Assembly: GCF_025144335.1 (NCBI RefSeq)
Contig: NZ_CP083539.1
Coordinates: 1,985,501 to 2,049,500, forward strand
Reading direction: 5' to 3'
Source of the DNA: Jannaschia sp. W003
GTDB taxonomy: Bacteria; Pseudomonadota; Alphaproteobacteria; Rhodobacterales; Rhodobacteraceae
Length of the DNA stretch: 64,000 nt
This document shows, piece by piece, positions 42,611-50,785 of this stretch. Below the pieces are notes generated by a model, which saw only the letters and a program-made list of their open reading frames with translations, was not told the origin of the DNA and did not search any database. The first letter of the stretch is position 1. The number at the start of each line of letters is the position of its first letter. The translations under genes were made by a program, and so were the position numbers.

Positions 42611-43671
42611 AGACGCTGCTCGCCTTCGTGCTCGCGCTGGTCGTCGGCGTCTGGCTGGGTCTGCGGGTCTCGCAGGGGCCGTCCGGCGCGCCAGTGCCCG
42701 TCTCGGACGCGCAGGCCGAGGCGGCGCGGGCCTATCTCGACGCGCACCTCGCGCCGATGCCCGAGGGCTGGACGTGGGCGACCTTCGAGCCCGAACCCGG
42801 CGTCGCGCTGGAGGTCGGGCGCGCCCCGGCCGCGGGCGAGGCCAAGGGCACGATCGCGTTCGTGCCGGGCTACTCGGCGCCGGTGGACATGTACGGCGCG
42901 GAGCTGTCACGCCTGCAGGCGGCGGGCTGGAACGTGGCCGCGATCACGCCGCGGGGGCAGGGGCGCTCGCCGCGCTTCGGACCCGACCCCGAGATGGGGT
43001 GGGTCGACGACTTCGCCACCCACGCCGCCGACCTCGCCGCCTTCCTCGCCACGCTCGACGGCCCCGTAGGGGTGTTGGCCAACTCGATGGGCGGCCACGT
43101 CGCCCTGCGCGCGGCGCTCGATCACCAGCCCGGGGTGCTGGGCTACGCGCTGGTCGCGCCGATGGTGGAGGTCGAGACCGCGCCGTTTCCCGCGCCGGTC
43201 GCGCGCGGCATCGGGCGGACGTTCACGGCGCTCGGGCTCGGCGACACCTACGCGCCGGGGCGCGGGCAGTGGAACGACGCGGCGATGTTCGACGACGCAG
43301 CCGTGCTGGCCGAGGGCACCGACTGCGCCCGCGACGCCGGGCGTGCGCATCTGCGCGAGGCGCTGTTCGCGTTGGAGCCGGCGCTCCGCGTGGGCGGACC
43401 TTCGGCGCGCTGGGTGGCGGCCACCTACCGGGGGCAGGCCGTGCTCGAGACGCGAGCGGACGAGATCGGCGCGCCGATCCTGATGGCCACCGCCGGCGCG
43501 GACCGGGTCGTGCGCACCGAGGCCGCCTCGGCGCTCTGCACGGCGATGCCCGCCTGCGAGGAGGTCCGCTACGCGGAGGCGCGGCACTGCATGTTCGAGG
43601 ACACTGAGGCGACGCGGACCCGGTTGGTCGACGACGCGCTCGCCTTCTTCGGATCGCTGGCCGGACGCTGA
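42607..43671 (+). CDS. Alpha/beta hydrolase with N-terminal membrane anchor or signal
   Basis: A 354-residue alpha/beta hydrolase of the monoglyceride-lipase/serine-aminopeptidase type. A hydrophobic N-terminus (about 3-20, LLAFVLALVVGVWLGL) suggests membrane anchoring or export. Oxyanion region: VPGYSAPVDMYGAELSRLQAAGWNV; nucleophile Ser160 in VLANSMGGH (the first Gly of GxSxG is Ala); Asp in MATAGADRVV and His in YAEARHCMFED. Substrate unknown. It starts at a GTG overlapping the speB stop, so it is translated with speB. Confidence 0.83.
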   Translation: MKTLLAFVLALVVGVWLGLRVSQGPSGAPVPVSDAQAEAARAYLDAHLAPMPEGWTWATFEPEPGVALEVGRAPAAGEAKGTIAFVPGYSAPVDMYGAELSRLQAAGWNVAAITPRGQGRSPRFGPDPEMGWVDDFATHAADLAAFLATLDGPVGVLANSMGGHVALRAALDHQPGVLGYALVAPMVEVETAPFPAPVARGIGRTFTALGLGDTYAPGRGQWNDAAMFDDAAVLAEGTDCARDAGRAHLREALFALEPALRVGGPSARWVAATYRGQAVLETRADEIGAPILMATAGADRVVRTEAASALCTAMPACEEVRYAEARHCMFEDTEATRTRLVDDALAFFGSLAGR

Positions 43672-44129
43672 CGCGCCAATTGCCGCCGGCGATTCGCCGG
43701 CCACGAAATGGCGATCAAACCGTCGCAGGTCCGCCCCATTCCATTAACTATTTGTTAACTACTTGAGTGGCCCCGGCGGGAAATTTAGCCAATCCGCATT
43801 TGGAAAGGGCTTCTGCCGCAAATCATCAGGCGCTGTTGCGGAATCGCGGTTGCTGCGACCGCGAGCGAGTAAGGCAATTCGCATTCGGGAGTGGACGTTC
43901 GATCGGCGTCGTCCGTATCGCGTTCATAACATGGGCGTTCCGACTGTCCCGCGGACGTCGAAACGTAGTCTCGCTCATTAAGTGCGAATTACGGAGTAAT
44001 GAGTTCCTGCGTCAGCGAAGCTCGGTGGACAATAGCGCGAACTGTTTCCGCGATACGGCGCATCGTTCGGGGCGTAGCGTTCAATCGACGACGGTCAAAA
44101 CGGCCATCGCATTGGAAGGAGACCTCGAC
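43672..44129. other. AT-richer gene-free region with CtrA-type sites
   Basis: This 458-bp region is the most AT-rich non-coding stretch in the window. The frames open across it have no coding character. It holds a perfect CtrA site (43744-43758), a one-mismatch site (43978-43992) and the leader and ribosome-binding site (GGAAGGAG, 44114-44121) of the secreted protein gene. Confidence 0.6.
43744..43758 (+). promoter_or_regulatory. Perfect CtrA box TTAA-N7-TTAA
   Basis: TTAACTATTTGTTAA followed by C, an exact match to the consensus including the usual trailing C. It lies 371 bases before the ATG at 44130 and 73 bases after the hydrolase stop. A second site, TTAAGTGCGAATTAC (43978-43992), has one mismatch and is 137 bases before the same ATG. 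Confidence 0.65.
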
Positions 44130-44996
44130 ATGAAACTGTCCATTCGCTCCATCACCGCTTCCCCCCTGGCCCTCGCGCTCGCCGCGTCCTGCGGTCTGGC
44201 CGCAGCCACGCCGGCCTCGGCCCAGAGGATCACCCGAATGACGTGCCACCAGGCGCTGCAACTCGGACCGGGCTTCATCCGCGTCGAGGCGCATGCCCGC
44301 TGCGTGGGGCTGCTGTCCAACATCGGCGACCGCGAGGCGGCGCAGCGCATGGCGACCTACCTTCAACTTGCCCCGGCGCGGGGCAACCGTCGCGGAACCG
44401 GTCAGGGCGGCGGGTCCGTGACGCAGGCCGCGCGCGGCTCCAACGACGCGGCGCGCGACCGGCAGCGCACCTTCGCCGCGGATCGGTCCGACGATCGGTC
44501 CGGCGGGGGCTTTTCCGCGGGCGGTCGGAGCACTGCGAGCGCTTCCGCGGGCGGCCAGACGAACGCAAGCGGTCGGACGAACGCGAGCGTCCAAGCGAGC
44601 GCGGGCGGCGGTACCCGCGATACCGGTGGAACCGCGTCGTCGCGGCAGGGTACCCGCGTCTCGGTCGGTGCGGCCCGGACCGGGAGCGGCGTGTCCGCGG
44701 GCATCCGGGCAGACACCGGCGGCGGAACCCGGAGCACCGGGGTGAGCGCGTCGGCCACGCGCGGTACCGGCACCTCGGCCGATGTGCAGGCGACGGCGAA
44801 GGGCACATCGGTCGCCCGGGTCGGTGCGGGACGCGGCAGCGACGGGCGCAGCAGCGACCCGGTCGTGGACGTGCAGGCGGGCCGGCAGGCGTCGGGCCGC
44901 ATGGTCGACGTGAGCCTCGCCCAGCAGGACAAGCCCGCCGAGGTCAACGTCGACGCGGGCGTGGCCAAGGCCTCCGTCGGCGTCGGGCTGAACTGA
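44130..44996 (+). CDS. Secreted low-complexity protein, unknown function
   Basis: I do not recognise a family. The 288-residue protein starts with a clear Sec signal peptide ([20 protein letters not shown], cleavage probably after ATPASA at about residue 31). A short conserved-looking domain follows (about 35-82) with two cysteines, [10 protein letters not shown] and [10 protein letters not shown], likely a disulfide. The remainder (about 90-240) is Gly/Ser/Thr/Ala/Arg-rich with imperfect repeats such as [10 protein letters not shown]. The tail ([22 protein letters not shown]) is more ordered. An upstream frame extending about 120 codons is rejected for composition. It is likely extracellular or periplasmic and possibly under CtrA control. 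Confidence 0.75.
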   Translation: MKLSIRSITASPLALALAASCGLAAATPASAQRITRMTCHQALQLGPGFIRVEAHARCVGLLSNIGDREAAQRMATYLQLAPARGNRRGTGQGGGSVTQAARGSNDAARDRQRTFAADRSDDRSGGGFSAGGRSTASASAGGQTNASGRTNASVQASAGGGTRDTGGTASSRQGTRVSVGAARTGSGVSAGIRADTGGGTRSTGVSASATRGTGTSADVQATAKGTSVARVGAGRGSDGRSSDPVVDVQAGRQASGRMVDVSLAQQDKPAEVNVDAGVAKASVGVGLN

Positions 44997-45019
44997 CGCT
45001 CCGGCCGCCCTGCGATGGA

Positions 45020-45045
45020 CCACCCCGCGTCAAGGCGCGGGGTGG
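45020..45045 (+). terminator. Hairpin after the secreted protein gene
   Basis: Perfect 10-bp arms CCACCCCGCG and CGCGGGGTGG with loop TCAAGG, 23 bases past the stop and 49 before lipA. No T-run. Confidence 0.6.
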
Positions 45046-45094
45046 AACCGCGCGTGCGGATCGCCTAGATGCTGCGCAACCACCCGGAGGTCCC

Positions 45095-46048
45095 ATGCGC
45101 GATCTGAAGATCCCGGCCCAGCGCCACCCCGAGAAGGCGCGCCGTCCCGACAACGCCCAGCCGAAGAAGCCGTCGTGGATCCGCGTGAAGGCCCCGGTGG
45201 GCGAGGGCTACAAGCGCACCGCGAAGATCATGCGCGAGAACCGCCTGGTCACCGTATGCGAGGAGGCCGGCTGCCCCAACGTTGGCGAGTGCTGGAGCCA
45301 GGGCCACGCCACCATGATGATCATGGGCGAGGTCTGCACCCGCGCCTGCACCTTCTGCAACATCGCCACCGGCAAGCCGCCCGAGCCGCTCGACGCCTTC
45401 GAGCCGGGGCGCGTGGCGGACGCGGTGGCGAAGCTCGGATTGAACCACGTCGTCATCACAAGCGTCGACCGCGACGACGTGACCGACGGCGGGGCCGAGC
45501 ACTTCGCCCAGACCATCCGCGCCGTGCGCCACCGCGCGCCGGGCACCACCATCGAGATCCTGACGCCTGACTTCATCCGTTGCGATCGGTCCGCACTGGA
45601 AACGGTCGTCGCCGCCCGCCCGGATGTCTTCAACCACAACCTCGAGACCGTGCCCGGCCTCTACCCCGAGGTGCGCCCCGGCGCGCGCTACTTCCACTCC
45701 CTGCGCCTCCTGCAGCGCGTGAAGGAACTGGACCCCTCGATGTTCACGAAGTCGGGCATCATGGTGGGGCTCGGCGAGGACCGCCAGGCCGTGCTCCAGG
45801 TCATGGACGACATGCGCGCCGCCGACATCGACTTCCTGACGATCGGCCAGTACCTCCAGCCCACCCCGAAGCACCACGCGGTGGACCGCTTCGTGACGCC
45901 CGAGGAGTTCGCCGCTTACGAGAAGGCCGCCTGGGGCAAGGGCTTCCTGATGGTTTCGGCCACGCCGCTGACGCGCTCGTCCTACCACGCGGGCGACGAC
46001 TTCGCGCGCCTGCGCGCGGCGCGCGAGAAGGCGCTGGCCAAGGCCTGA
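45095..46048 (+). CDS. lipA: Lipoyl synthase
   Basis: Radical-SAM enzyme that inserts two sulfurs into octanoylated lipoyl domains. The 317-residue protein has the auxiliary cluster motif [12 protein letters not shown] (Cys55, 60, 66), the radical-SAM motif CTRACTFC (Cys81, 85, 88), [40 protein letters not shown] and the end-serine region [16 protein letters not shown] site precedes the ATG. The next gene starts one base after its stop. Confidence 0.97.
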   Translation: MRDLKIPAQRHPEKARRPDNAQPKKPSWIRVKAPVGEGYKRTAKIMRENRLVTVCEEAGCPNVGECWSQGHATMMIMGEVCTRACTFCNIATGKPPEPLDAFEPGRVADAVAKLGLNHVVITSVDRDDVTDGGAEHFAQTIRAVRHRAPGTTIEILTPDFIRCDRSALETVVAARPDVFNHNLETVPGLYPEVRPGARYFHSLRLLQRVKELDPSMFTKSGIMVGLGEDRQAVLQVMDDMRAADIDFLTIGQYLQPTPKHHAVDRFVTPEEFAAYEKAAWGKGFLMVSATPLTRSSYHAGDDFARLRAAREKALAKA

Positions 46049-46049
46049 G

Positions 46050-47135
46050 GTGCGCGCCCTCTCCATCGTCCTCCTCGCCGCGCTGGGCGGGATCCTCGGA
46101 TCGCTCGCCGTGCCGCGGATCGAGCGCGCCCTGCGCCCGGCGCCCGAGCCGGTGGTCGTGGCGCCCCGCGGCGACCTGGCCGCCGACGAGCGATCGACCG
46201 TCGCGCTGTTCCAGGCGGCCTCGCCTTCGGTGGTCTCGATCTCCACCACGGCGCGCGGCATGTTCGGGCGCGGGGTCGAGGTGCCGCGCGGCTCGGGCTC
46301 CGGGCTGATCTGGGACGCGGTGGGCCACGTGGTCACCAACGCCCACGTGATCGAGGGCGCGACCTCGGCCTCGGTGCAGCTCGCCGACGGGCGTGCGTTC
46401 CGGGCGCGGCTGGTGGGGCAGGACCGGCGCCACGACCTCGCCGTCCTGAAGATCGACGGGCTGGACCTGCGGCCCCTGCCGGTGGGGACCAGCGCCGACC
46501 TCGCCGTTGGGCAGAAGGTGTTCGCCATCGGCAACCCGTTCGGGCTGGACCAGTCGCTGACCACGGGCGTCGTCTCGGCCCTTGGGCGCGACGTCCCGGG
46601 CGAGGCGGGCATCACGATCCGCGGCGCGATCCAGACCGATGCCGCGATCAACCCCGGCAACTCGGGCGGCCCGCTGCTCGACAGCGCGGGACGGCTGATC
46701 GGAGTGAACACGGCGATCTACTCGCCCTCGGGGGCCAGCGCCGGGATCGGGTTCGCCGTGCCCGTGGACGCGGTCGCGCGGGTGGTGCCGCAGCTCGTGG
46801 CACGGGGGCGCTACCGCCCGCCGGCCATCGGCATCTCGGGCGATCCGCGCGCCGACGCGATGTTGCGGGCGAGCGGGCAGGCGCCCGGCGTTATGGTGCT
46901 CGACGTGGTGCCGGGCGGGCCGGCCGACCGCGCGGGCATCGAGCCCGCGCAGGTCACCGCGCGCGGCGTGATTCCCGGCGACGTGATCGAGGCGGTGGAC
47001 GGCGTGCCCGTGGCGGGGCTGGACGGGCTGCTCGCGCAGCTCGACCGCCGCGCGGTGGGCGACGCGGTCACGCTGCGGGTGCGGTCGGGGCGCCGCACGC
47101 GCGATGTCGAGGTGGCATTGGTGGAGGCGGAGTAG
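46050..47135 (+). CDS. HtrA/DegP-like serine protease with one PDZ domain
   Basis: A 361-residue periplasmic quality-control protease. The N-terminus (1-21) is a signal peptide or anchor. The S1C trypsin-like domain holds the catalytic triad His99 (VTNAHVIEG), Asp129 (RRHDLAVLK) and Ser205 (INPGNSGGPLLD); a single PDZ domain follows (about 270-355, GVMVLDVVPGGPADRAG ... GDVIEAVDG). One PDZ places it with DegS-type rather than two-PDZ DegP enzymes. GTG start lies one base after the lipA stop, so it is probably translated with lipA. Confidence 0.92.
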   Translation: MRALSIVLLAALGGILGSLAVPRIERALRPAPEPVVVAPRGDLAADERSTVALFQAASPSVVSISTTARGMFGRGVEVPRGSGSGLIWDAVGHVVTNAHVIEGATSASVQLADGRAFRARLVGQDRRHDLAVLKIDGLDLRPLPVGTSADLAVGQKVFAIGNPFGLDQSLTTGVVSALGRDVPGEAGITIRGAIQTDAAINPGNSGGPLLDSAGRLIGVNTAIYSPSGASAGIGFAVPVDAVARVVPQLVARGRYRPPAIGISGDPRADAMLRASGQAPGVMVLDVVPGGPADRAGIEPAQVTARGVIPGDVIEAVDGVPVAGLDGLLAQLDRRAVGDAVTLRVRSGRRTRDVEVALVEAE

Positions 47136-47143
47136 CGCTCTAC

Positions 47144-47169
47144 GCCCCGGCCCTGCGCCGAGGCCTCGG
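47144..47169 (+). repeat. Dispersed hairpin element, type B, copy 2
   Basis: Same 26-bp element as at 36112 with two changes, starting eight bases past the protease stop. Confidence 0.6.
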
Positions 47170-47261
47170 TATGGGGTCAGCGCGTTGCTCTGGGGATTGG
47201 CGGATAGGTACGTCCTTCGCCTGTTGCGCCAACCACGAAGGCCTCCGCGCAGTTTCGTCCA

Positions 47262-47285
47262 GAGGCCCCGGCGCAAGGCCGGGGC
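47262..47285 (-). repeat. Dispersed hairpin element, type B, copy 3 (inverted)
   Basis: Exact reverse complement of 36112-36135 (24 of 24). With copy 2 it brackets a 92-bp spacer between two convergent genes, each copy placed just past a stop and oriented with its gene. Confidence 0.68.
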
Positions 47286-47289
47286 GGGG

Positions 47290-48171
47290 TCACTCGACGG
47301 CCGCCGGCACCGCCTTGACGTAGCGCGCGATGGCGAGGCGGTCCTCGTCCGGAAGATGCGAGAGGTTCTTCACCACCGAGGCCATCGACCCCGCCGCCAC
47401 GTCGAACTCCGGCGTGAAGCCGTCGGCGAGGTAACTCGCGATCTCCGCCTCGGACCAGTCCAGCCCGGCGATGGCGGGCACGCGCCCCTCGCCGTCGGGA
47501 TTCGGCGCGCCCTGCAGCCAGGCCGAGCGCCGCAGCCCGCCGATCGGATCGCGGGACGTGTGGCACTCGCCGCAGTGGCCCATGGCCTCCACGAGGTGGC
47601 GGCCCCGGCTCTCCTCCTCCACCACGTAGCCGCGGCCCGCGTAGAGCATCTTCCAGGCCCCCACGCCGCGGCGGATCGAGAACGGGAAGCCGACCTCGTG
47701 GGGCTGCGACGCCGCATCCGAGGCGGGCAGGGTCTGCCAGAACGCCCAGAGCGCCGCGACCTCGGGAGGCTCCATCAGCGCGTAGGCGGTGTAGGGGAAG
47801 GCGGGGTAGTAGTGTGCGCCCTCGGGCGAGACGCCGCGCTGCACGGCGTCGGCGAACTGCTCGGGGGTCCACGCCCCGATGCCGTGGACCGGATCGGTCG
47901 AGACGTTGGGCGCGACGAAGGTGCCGAAGTCCGAGGCGAAGCGCTGACCGCCTTCCAGCACCAGCCGCGCCTCCCCTTCGGCGTCCTCGGCCGCGTGACA
48001 CGAGGCGCAGCCCGCGGCCCAGAACACCTGCTCGCCGAGCGCGGCGTCGGCGGGCGCGGCGGCGATGGCCGCCTTCGCGGACCCCCCCAGCCCCTCGGCG
48101 CGGGTGATCCAGAGGCCCGCCGCGCCCGCGAGGAGCGCGAGCGCGCCCAGCCCGAGCGCGGCGCGGCGCAT
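47290..48171 (-). CDS. Dihaem c-type cytochrome
   Basis: A 293-residue periplasmic electron carrier. An N-terminal hydrophobic anchor or signal (about 5-25) precedes two haem sites, CASCH (Cys55, Cys58, His59) and CGECH (Cys200, Cys203, His204). The motifs NVSTDPVHGIGAWTPEQFADAVQRGVSPEGAHYYPAFPYTAY resemble the cytochrome subunits of membrane dehydrogenases (alcohol or gluconate type). No dehydrogenase subunit is adjacent. The ATG overlaps the cytochrome c' stop by one base (TGATG), so the two are co-translated. Confidence 0.9.
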   Translation of the reverse strand: MRRAALGLGALALLAGAAGLWITRAEGLGGSAKAAIAAAPADAALGEQVFWAAGCASCHAAEDAEGEARLVLEGGQRFASDFGTFVAPNVSTDPVHGIGAWTPEQFADAVQRGVSPEGAHYYPAFPYTAYALMEPPEVAALWAFWQTLPASDAASQPHEVGFPFSIRRGVGAWKMLYAGRGYVVEEESRGRHLVEAMGHCGECHTSRDPIGGLRRSAWLQGAPNPDGEGRVPAIAGLDWSEAEIASYLADGFTPEFDVAAGSMASVVKNLSHLPDEDRLAIARYVKAVPAAVE

Positions 48172-48635
48172 CACTCGCGCTTCAGGCGGTAGTCGTCATG
48201 GCAGCCGCCGCAGGTCCGGCCGAGCATGCCCACCGCCTCGCCGAGCGCCTCGGGCCCGTCGCCCGCCACCTCGGCGAGGTTCGCCGCGGCCTGCTGGAGC
48301 TGGCCATAGGCGGTCTCGAAGCCCTCCCAGTCGGTCCAAATCGCCGGCAGCGCGTCGCTGGACGGTACTTCCTCGTTCGACGTGCCCTCGGGCCAGAGCG
48401 ACTGGATCGTGAGGTTGCTCACGGCGAGCAGGTCGTCGGCCGCCGCCTGCGCCGCCGCGGCGTCGTAGGGCGCGTTGCCGCGCGCCATGTTGCCCACCAC
48501 GCCGAGGCTCATGCCCTGCACCTGCATCACGCCCTGCCGCGCCTCGACCGCCTGGGGCACCTTCTCCTCGTGGCTCTCGGCGAAGGCGGGGGCGGCGAAG
48601 CCGAGGGCGAGCGTGGCGGCGATGATCGTCTTCAT
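48171..48635 (-). CDS. Cytochrome c' family protein
   Basis: A 154-residue four-helix-bundle cytochrome. Signal peptide 1-19 (cleavage at AFA-ES). The single haem site is near the C-terminus, CGGCH with Cys142, Cys145 and His146, the hallmark of class II cytochromes c. Family roles include NO binding and protection. Start at the ATG of MKTIIAATLAL, after which the signal peptide follows; an earlier in-frame ATG lacks one. It is co-translated with the dihaem cytochrome downstream. Confidence 0.92.
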   Translation of the reverse strand: MKTIIAATLALGFAAPAFAESHEEKVPQAVEARQGVMQVQGMSLGVVGNMARGNAPYDAAAAQAAADDLLAVSNLTIQSLWPEGTSNEEVPSSDALPAIWTDWEGFETAYGQLQQAAANLAEVAGDGPEALGEAVGMLGRTCGGCHDDYRLKRE

Positions 48636-48738
48636 GGCGTCTCTCCGGTTGGACGCCGCGAGGGTCGGGCAACGGAGCGGATCGGTCAAGCCGCCGATCG
48701 CGCACAGGCGCCGTGCACCGGCGCCCGTGCGAAGGCCG

Positions 48739-49920
48739 TCAGCTCGGCGAGGGGTAGGCCTGCTCGCCGTGGACGGCGAGGTCGAGGCCCTCCTGCTCGA
48801 TCTCCTTGGAGACCCGCAGCGGGAAGACCAGCTTCACCGCGTAGATCAGCACCAGCGTCACCACGACCGTCCAGAGGCCCACCACCAGCATGCCGCCGAG
48901 CTGCGAGGCCCAGGAGCCCAGCCCGAAGGCGGCGATCATCGCCGTGCCGAACAGCCCGCCCACGCCGTGCACCGCAAACACGTCGAGCGTGTCGTCGATC
49001 TTCAGGCGGTTGCGGATCAGGCCCACGGCCTCCTGGCACAGCACGCCCGCGACGCCGCCGATGATCAGGGCCTGCACGGGGCCGACGAAGCCCGAGGCGG
49101 GGGTGATCGAGGCGAGGCCCGCGATGGTGCCCGTCACGATGCCCACGAGGGACGCCTTGCCGAAGCGGATGCGCTCCCACGCGGCCCAGCTCAGCGAGGC
49201 GGCGGCGGCCGACAGGTGCGTGACCGTCAGCGCCATCGCGGCGCCCCCGTCGGCGGCGAGCTGCGAGCCGCCGTTGAAGCCGAACCAGCCGACCCAGAGC
49301 ATCGAGGCTCCCAGCATCACGAAGCCAGGGTTGTGCGGCGGCTTCGTGCGATCCGACCGCGGGCCCAGCACCACGGCGATCAGGAGGGCGGCAATGCCCG
49401 CCGTCTCGTGCACCACGAGGCCGCCCGCGAAGTCGAGCACGGGCGCCTCGAACAGGGCGCCTTCCCCCCCGGCCAGCATGCCACCCCCCCAGATCCAGTG
49501 GACCACGGGCGCGTAGCAGATCAGCATCCAGAGCGACGAGAAGGCGAGCACGAAGCCGAAACCCACCCGCTCGACGTAGGCGCCCACGATCAGCGCGGGC
49601 GTGATGATTGCGAAGGTCATCTGGAACGCGAAGAACAGGATCTCGGGGATCGTGCCGGCCACCGCGTCGGCGTCGACGCCGGCGAGGAACGACTTCGACA
49701 GACCGCCCCAGAACGGCCCCTCGCCGCCGAAGGCGATGGAGTAGCCCAGTGCCAGCCACAGCACGCTCATCAGGGCGGCGATGCTGTAGCAGTGCATGAA
49801 CACACTGAGCACGTTCCGCGAGCGCACGAGCCCGCCGTAGAACAGGGCGAGCCCCGGCAATGTCATGAACAGGACCAGCGCCGTGGCGACGATGATCCAG
49901 GCGGTGTCGGCTCCGACCAT
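48739..49920 (-). CDS. amt: Ammonium transporter
   Basis: A 393-residue Amt/MEP protein with eleven membrane segments. Family signatures: LFYGGLVRSRNVLSVFMHC, the long DFAGGLVVHETAGIAALLIAV (Asp and the first pore His), GWFGFNGGS and VDxxxAVHGVGGLFGT as DDTLDVFAVHGVGG with the second pore His. No N-terminal signal peptide, unlike E. coli AmtB. The glnK partner usually next to amtB is absent here. The ATG has GGGAGAA upstream; the gene stands alone. Confidence 0.95.
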   Translation of the reverse strand: MVGADTAWIIVATALVLFMTLPGLALFYGGLVRSRNVLSVFMHCYSIAALMSVLWLALGYSIAFGGEGPFWGGLSKSFLAGVDADAVAGTIPEILFFAFQMTFAIITPALIVGAYVERVGFGFVLAFSSLWMLICYAPVVHWIWGGGMLAGGEGALFEAPVLDFAGGLVVHETAGIAALLIAVVLGPRSDRTKPPHNPGFVMLGASMLWVGWFGFNGGSQLAADGGAAMALTVTHLSAAAASLSWAAWERIRFGKASLVGIVTGTIAGLASITPASGFVGPVQALIIGGVAGVLCQEAVGLIRNRLKIDDTLDVFAVHGVGGLFGTAMIAAFGLGSWASQLGGMLVVGLWTVVVTLVLIYAVKLVFPLRVSKEIEQEGLDLAVHGEQAYPSPS

Positions 49921-50045
49921 GGCGTTCTCCCTTCGGTTGCGGGGGCAGGTGCCAGCCGGGGACGGGGGTCGGAAGGCGCCGTTGCAGCGGAGCGGGGTCG
50001 ATCCGCCGGATGCCCGCACGGGAGGCGCTGGGGAACGGGTTTCGC

Positions 50046-50642
50046 CTAAGGCTTGGGCGCCCCGCGAACCGTGGCGCGCCAGCGCGCCCAATCCTCGGGC
50101 GTGTCGAGGTCCGTGAGCGCCGCGCGACCGGGCAGCGGATGGACGGCGCAGGGGTGCGTCTCGACCACCGCCCGCGCGCCCCGGTCGCCGCGCAAGGCGA
50201 GCAACTCGGGGAAGAGGCTTCGGGCGAAGACCGCCGGGTGGCCGGGCGTGCCGTCCTCGGCCCCGGCGCGCAGGATCGGCGCGTCCGAGGCGCGCCACGC
50301 CTCCGACAGTTGCCACAGCTCCCCGGCCCCGATCTCGGGCATGTCGGCGAGGTGGATCATCAGCGCGTCGCTCCGGCAGGCGGCCACGCCCGCGCGGATC
50401 GAGGCGCTCATGCTGCGCTCCGCCACCGCGAGGCGCCGGACGGCGAGGTCGCCCAGCCACGCCGAGCGGTCCCGGTCGCCCTCGGGCAGCGCGACCATCA
50501 CCTCCGCGGCAACGCCTAGCGCGGCCCGCGCGGCCCGCAGCACCAAGGGCGCGCCGTCCACCGTCTCCAGGAGCTTGTCGCCACCCCGCATCCGCCGGGA
50601 GGCGCCGGCGGCGAGCACGAGGATGGCGGGGGGCGGGCGCAT
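50046..50642 (-). CDS. MobA-like NTP transferase (molybdenum cofactor nucleotidyltransferase family)
   Basis: A 198-residue nucleotidyltransferase with the MobA/MocA signature VLAAGASRRMRGGDKLLETVDGAPLV near the N-terminus and HLADMPEIG carrying the metal-binding Asp. It ends with GRAALTDLDTPEDWARW, typical of the MocA/CoxI-associated group that adds CMP to the cofactor for xanthine-dehydrogenase-type enzymes. Which nucleotide is used cannot be read. Start at MRPPPAILVLAAGAS. It is divergent from the BCCT gene. Confidence 0.85.
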   Translation of the reverse strand: MRPPPAILVLAAGASRRMRGGDKLLETVDGAPLVLRAARAALGVAAEVMVALPEGDRDRSAWLGDLAVRRLAVAERSMSASIRAGVAACRSDALMIHLADMPEIGAGELWQLSEAWRASDAPILRAGAEDGTPGHPAVFARSLFPELLALRGDRGARAVVETHPCAVHPLPGRAALTDLDTPEDWARWRATVRGAPKP

Positions 50643-50785
50643 GGCCCCTCCATAGCCGCGCGGTGTCGCGAAGCGCCAGCGGGGTGGCGCGGGGGCACGG
50701 TTGGCCCTCGCCGGAGCGGGCATGCTAGGGTGCAGGGAATCCGCGGTCCCCGGCGGACCGCATCCACGACACGGAGGGGACGACC

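Noticed and set aside
43767..44129. N-terminal extension of the secreted protein by about 120 codons
   Set aside because: Codon composition is random and AT-rich, while the ATG at 44130 has a ribosome-binding site and opens a clean signal peptide.
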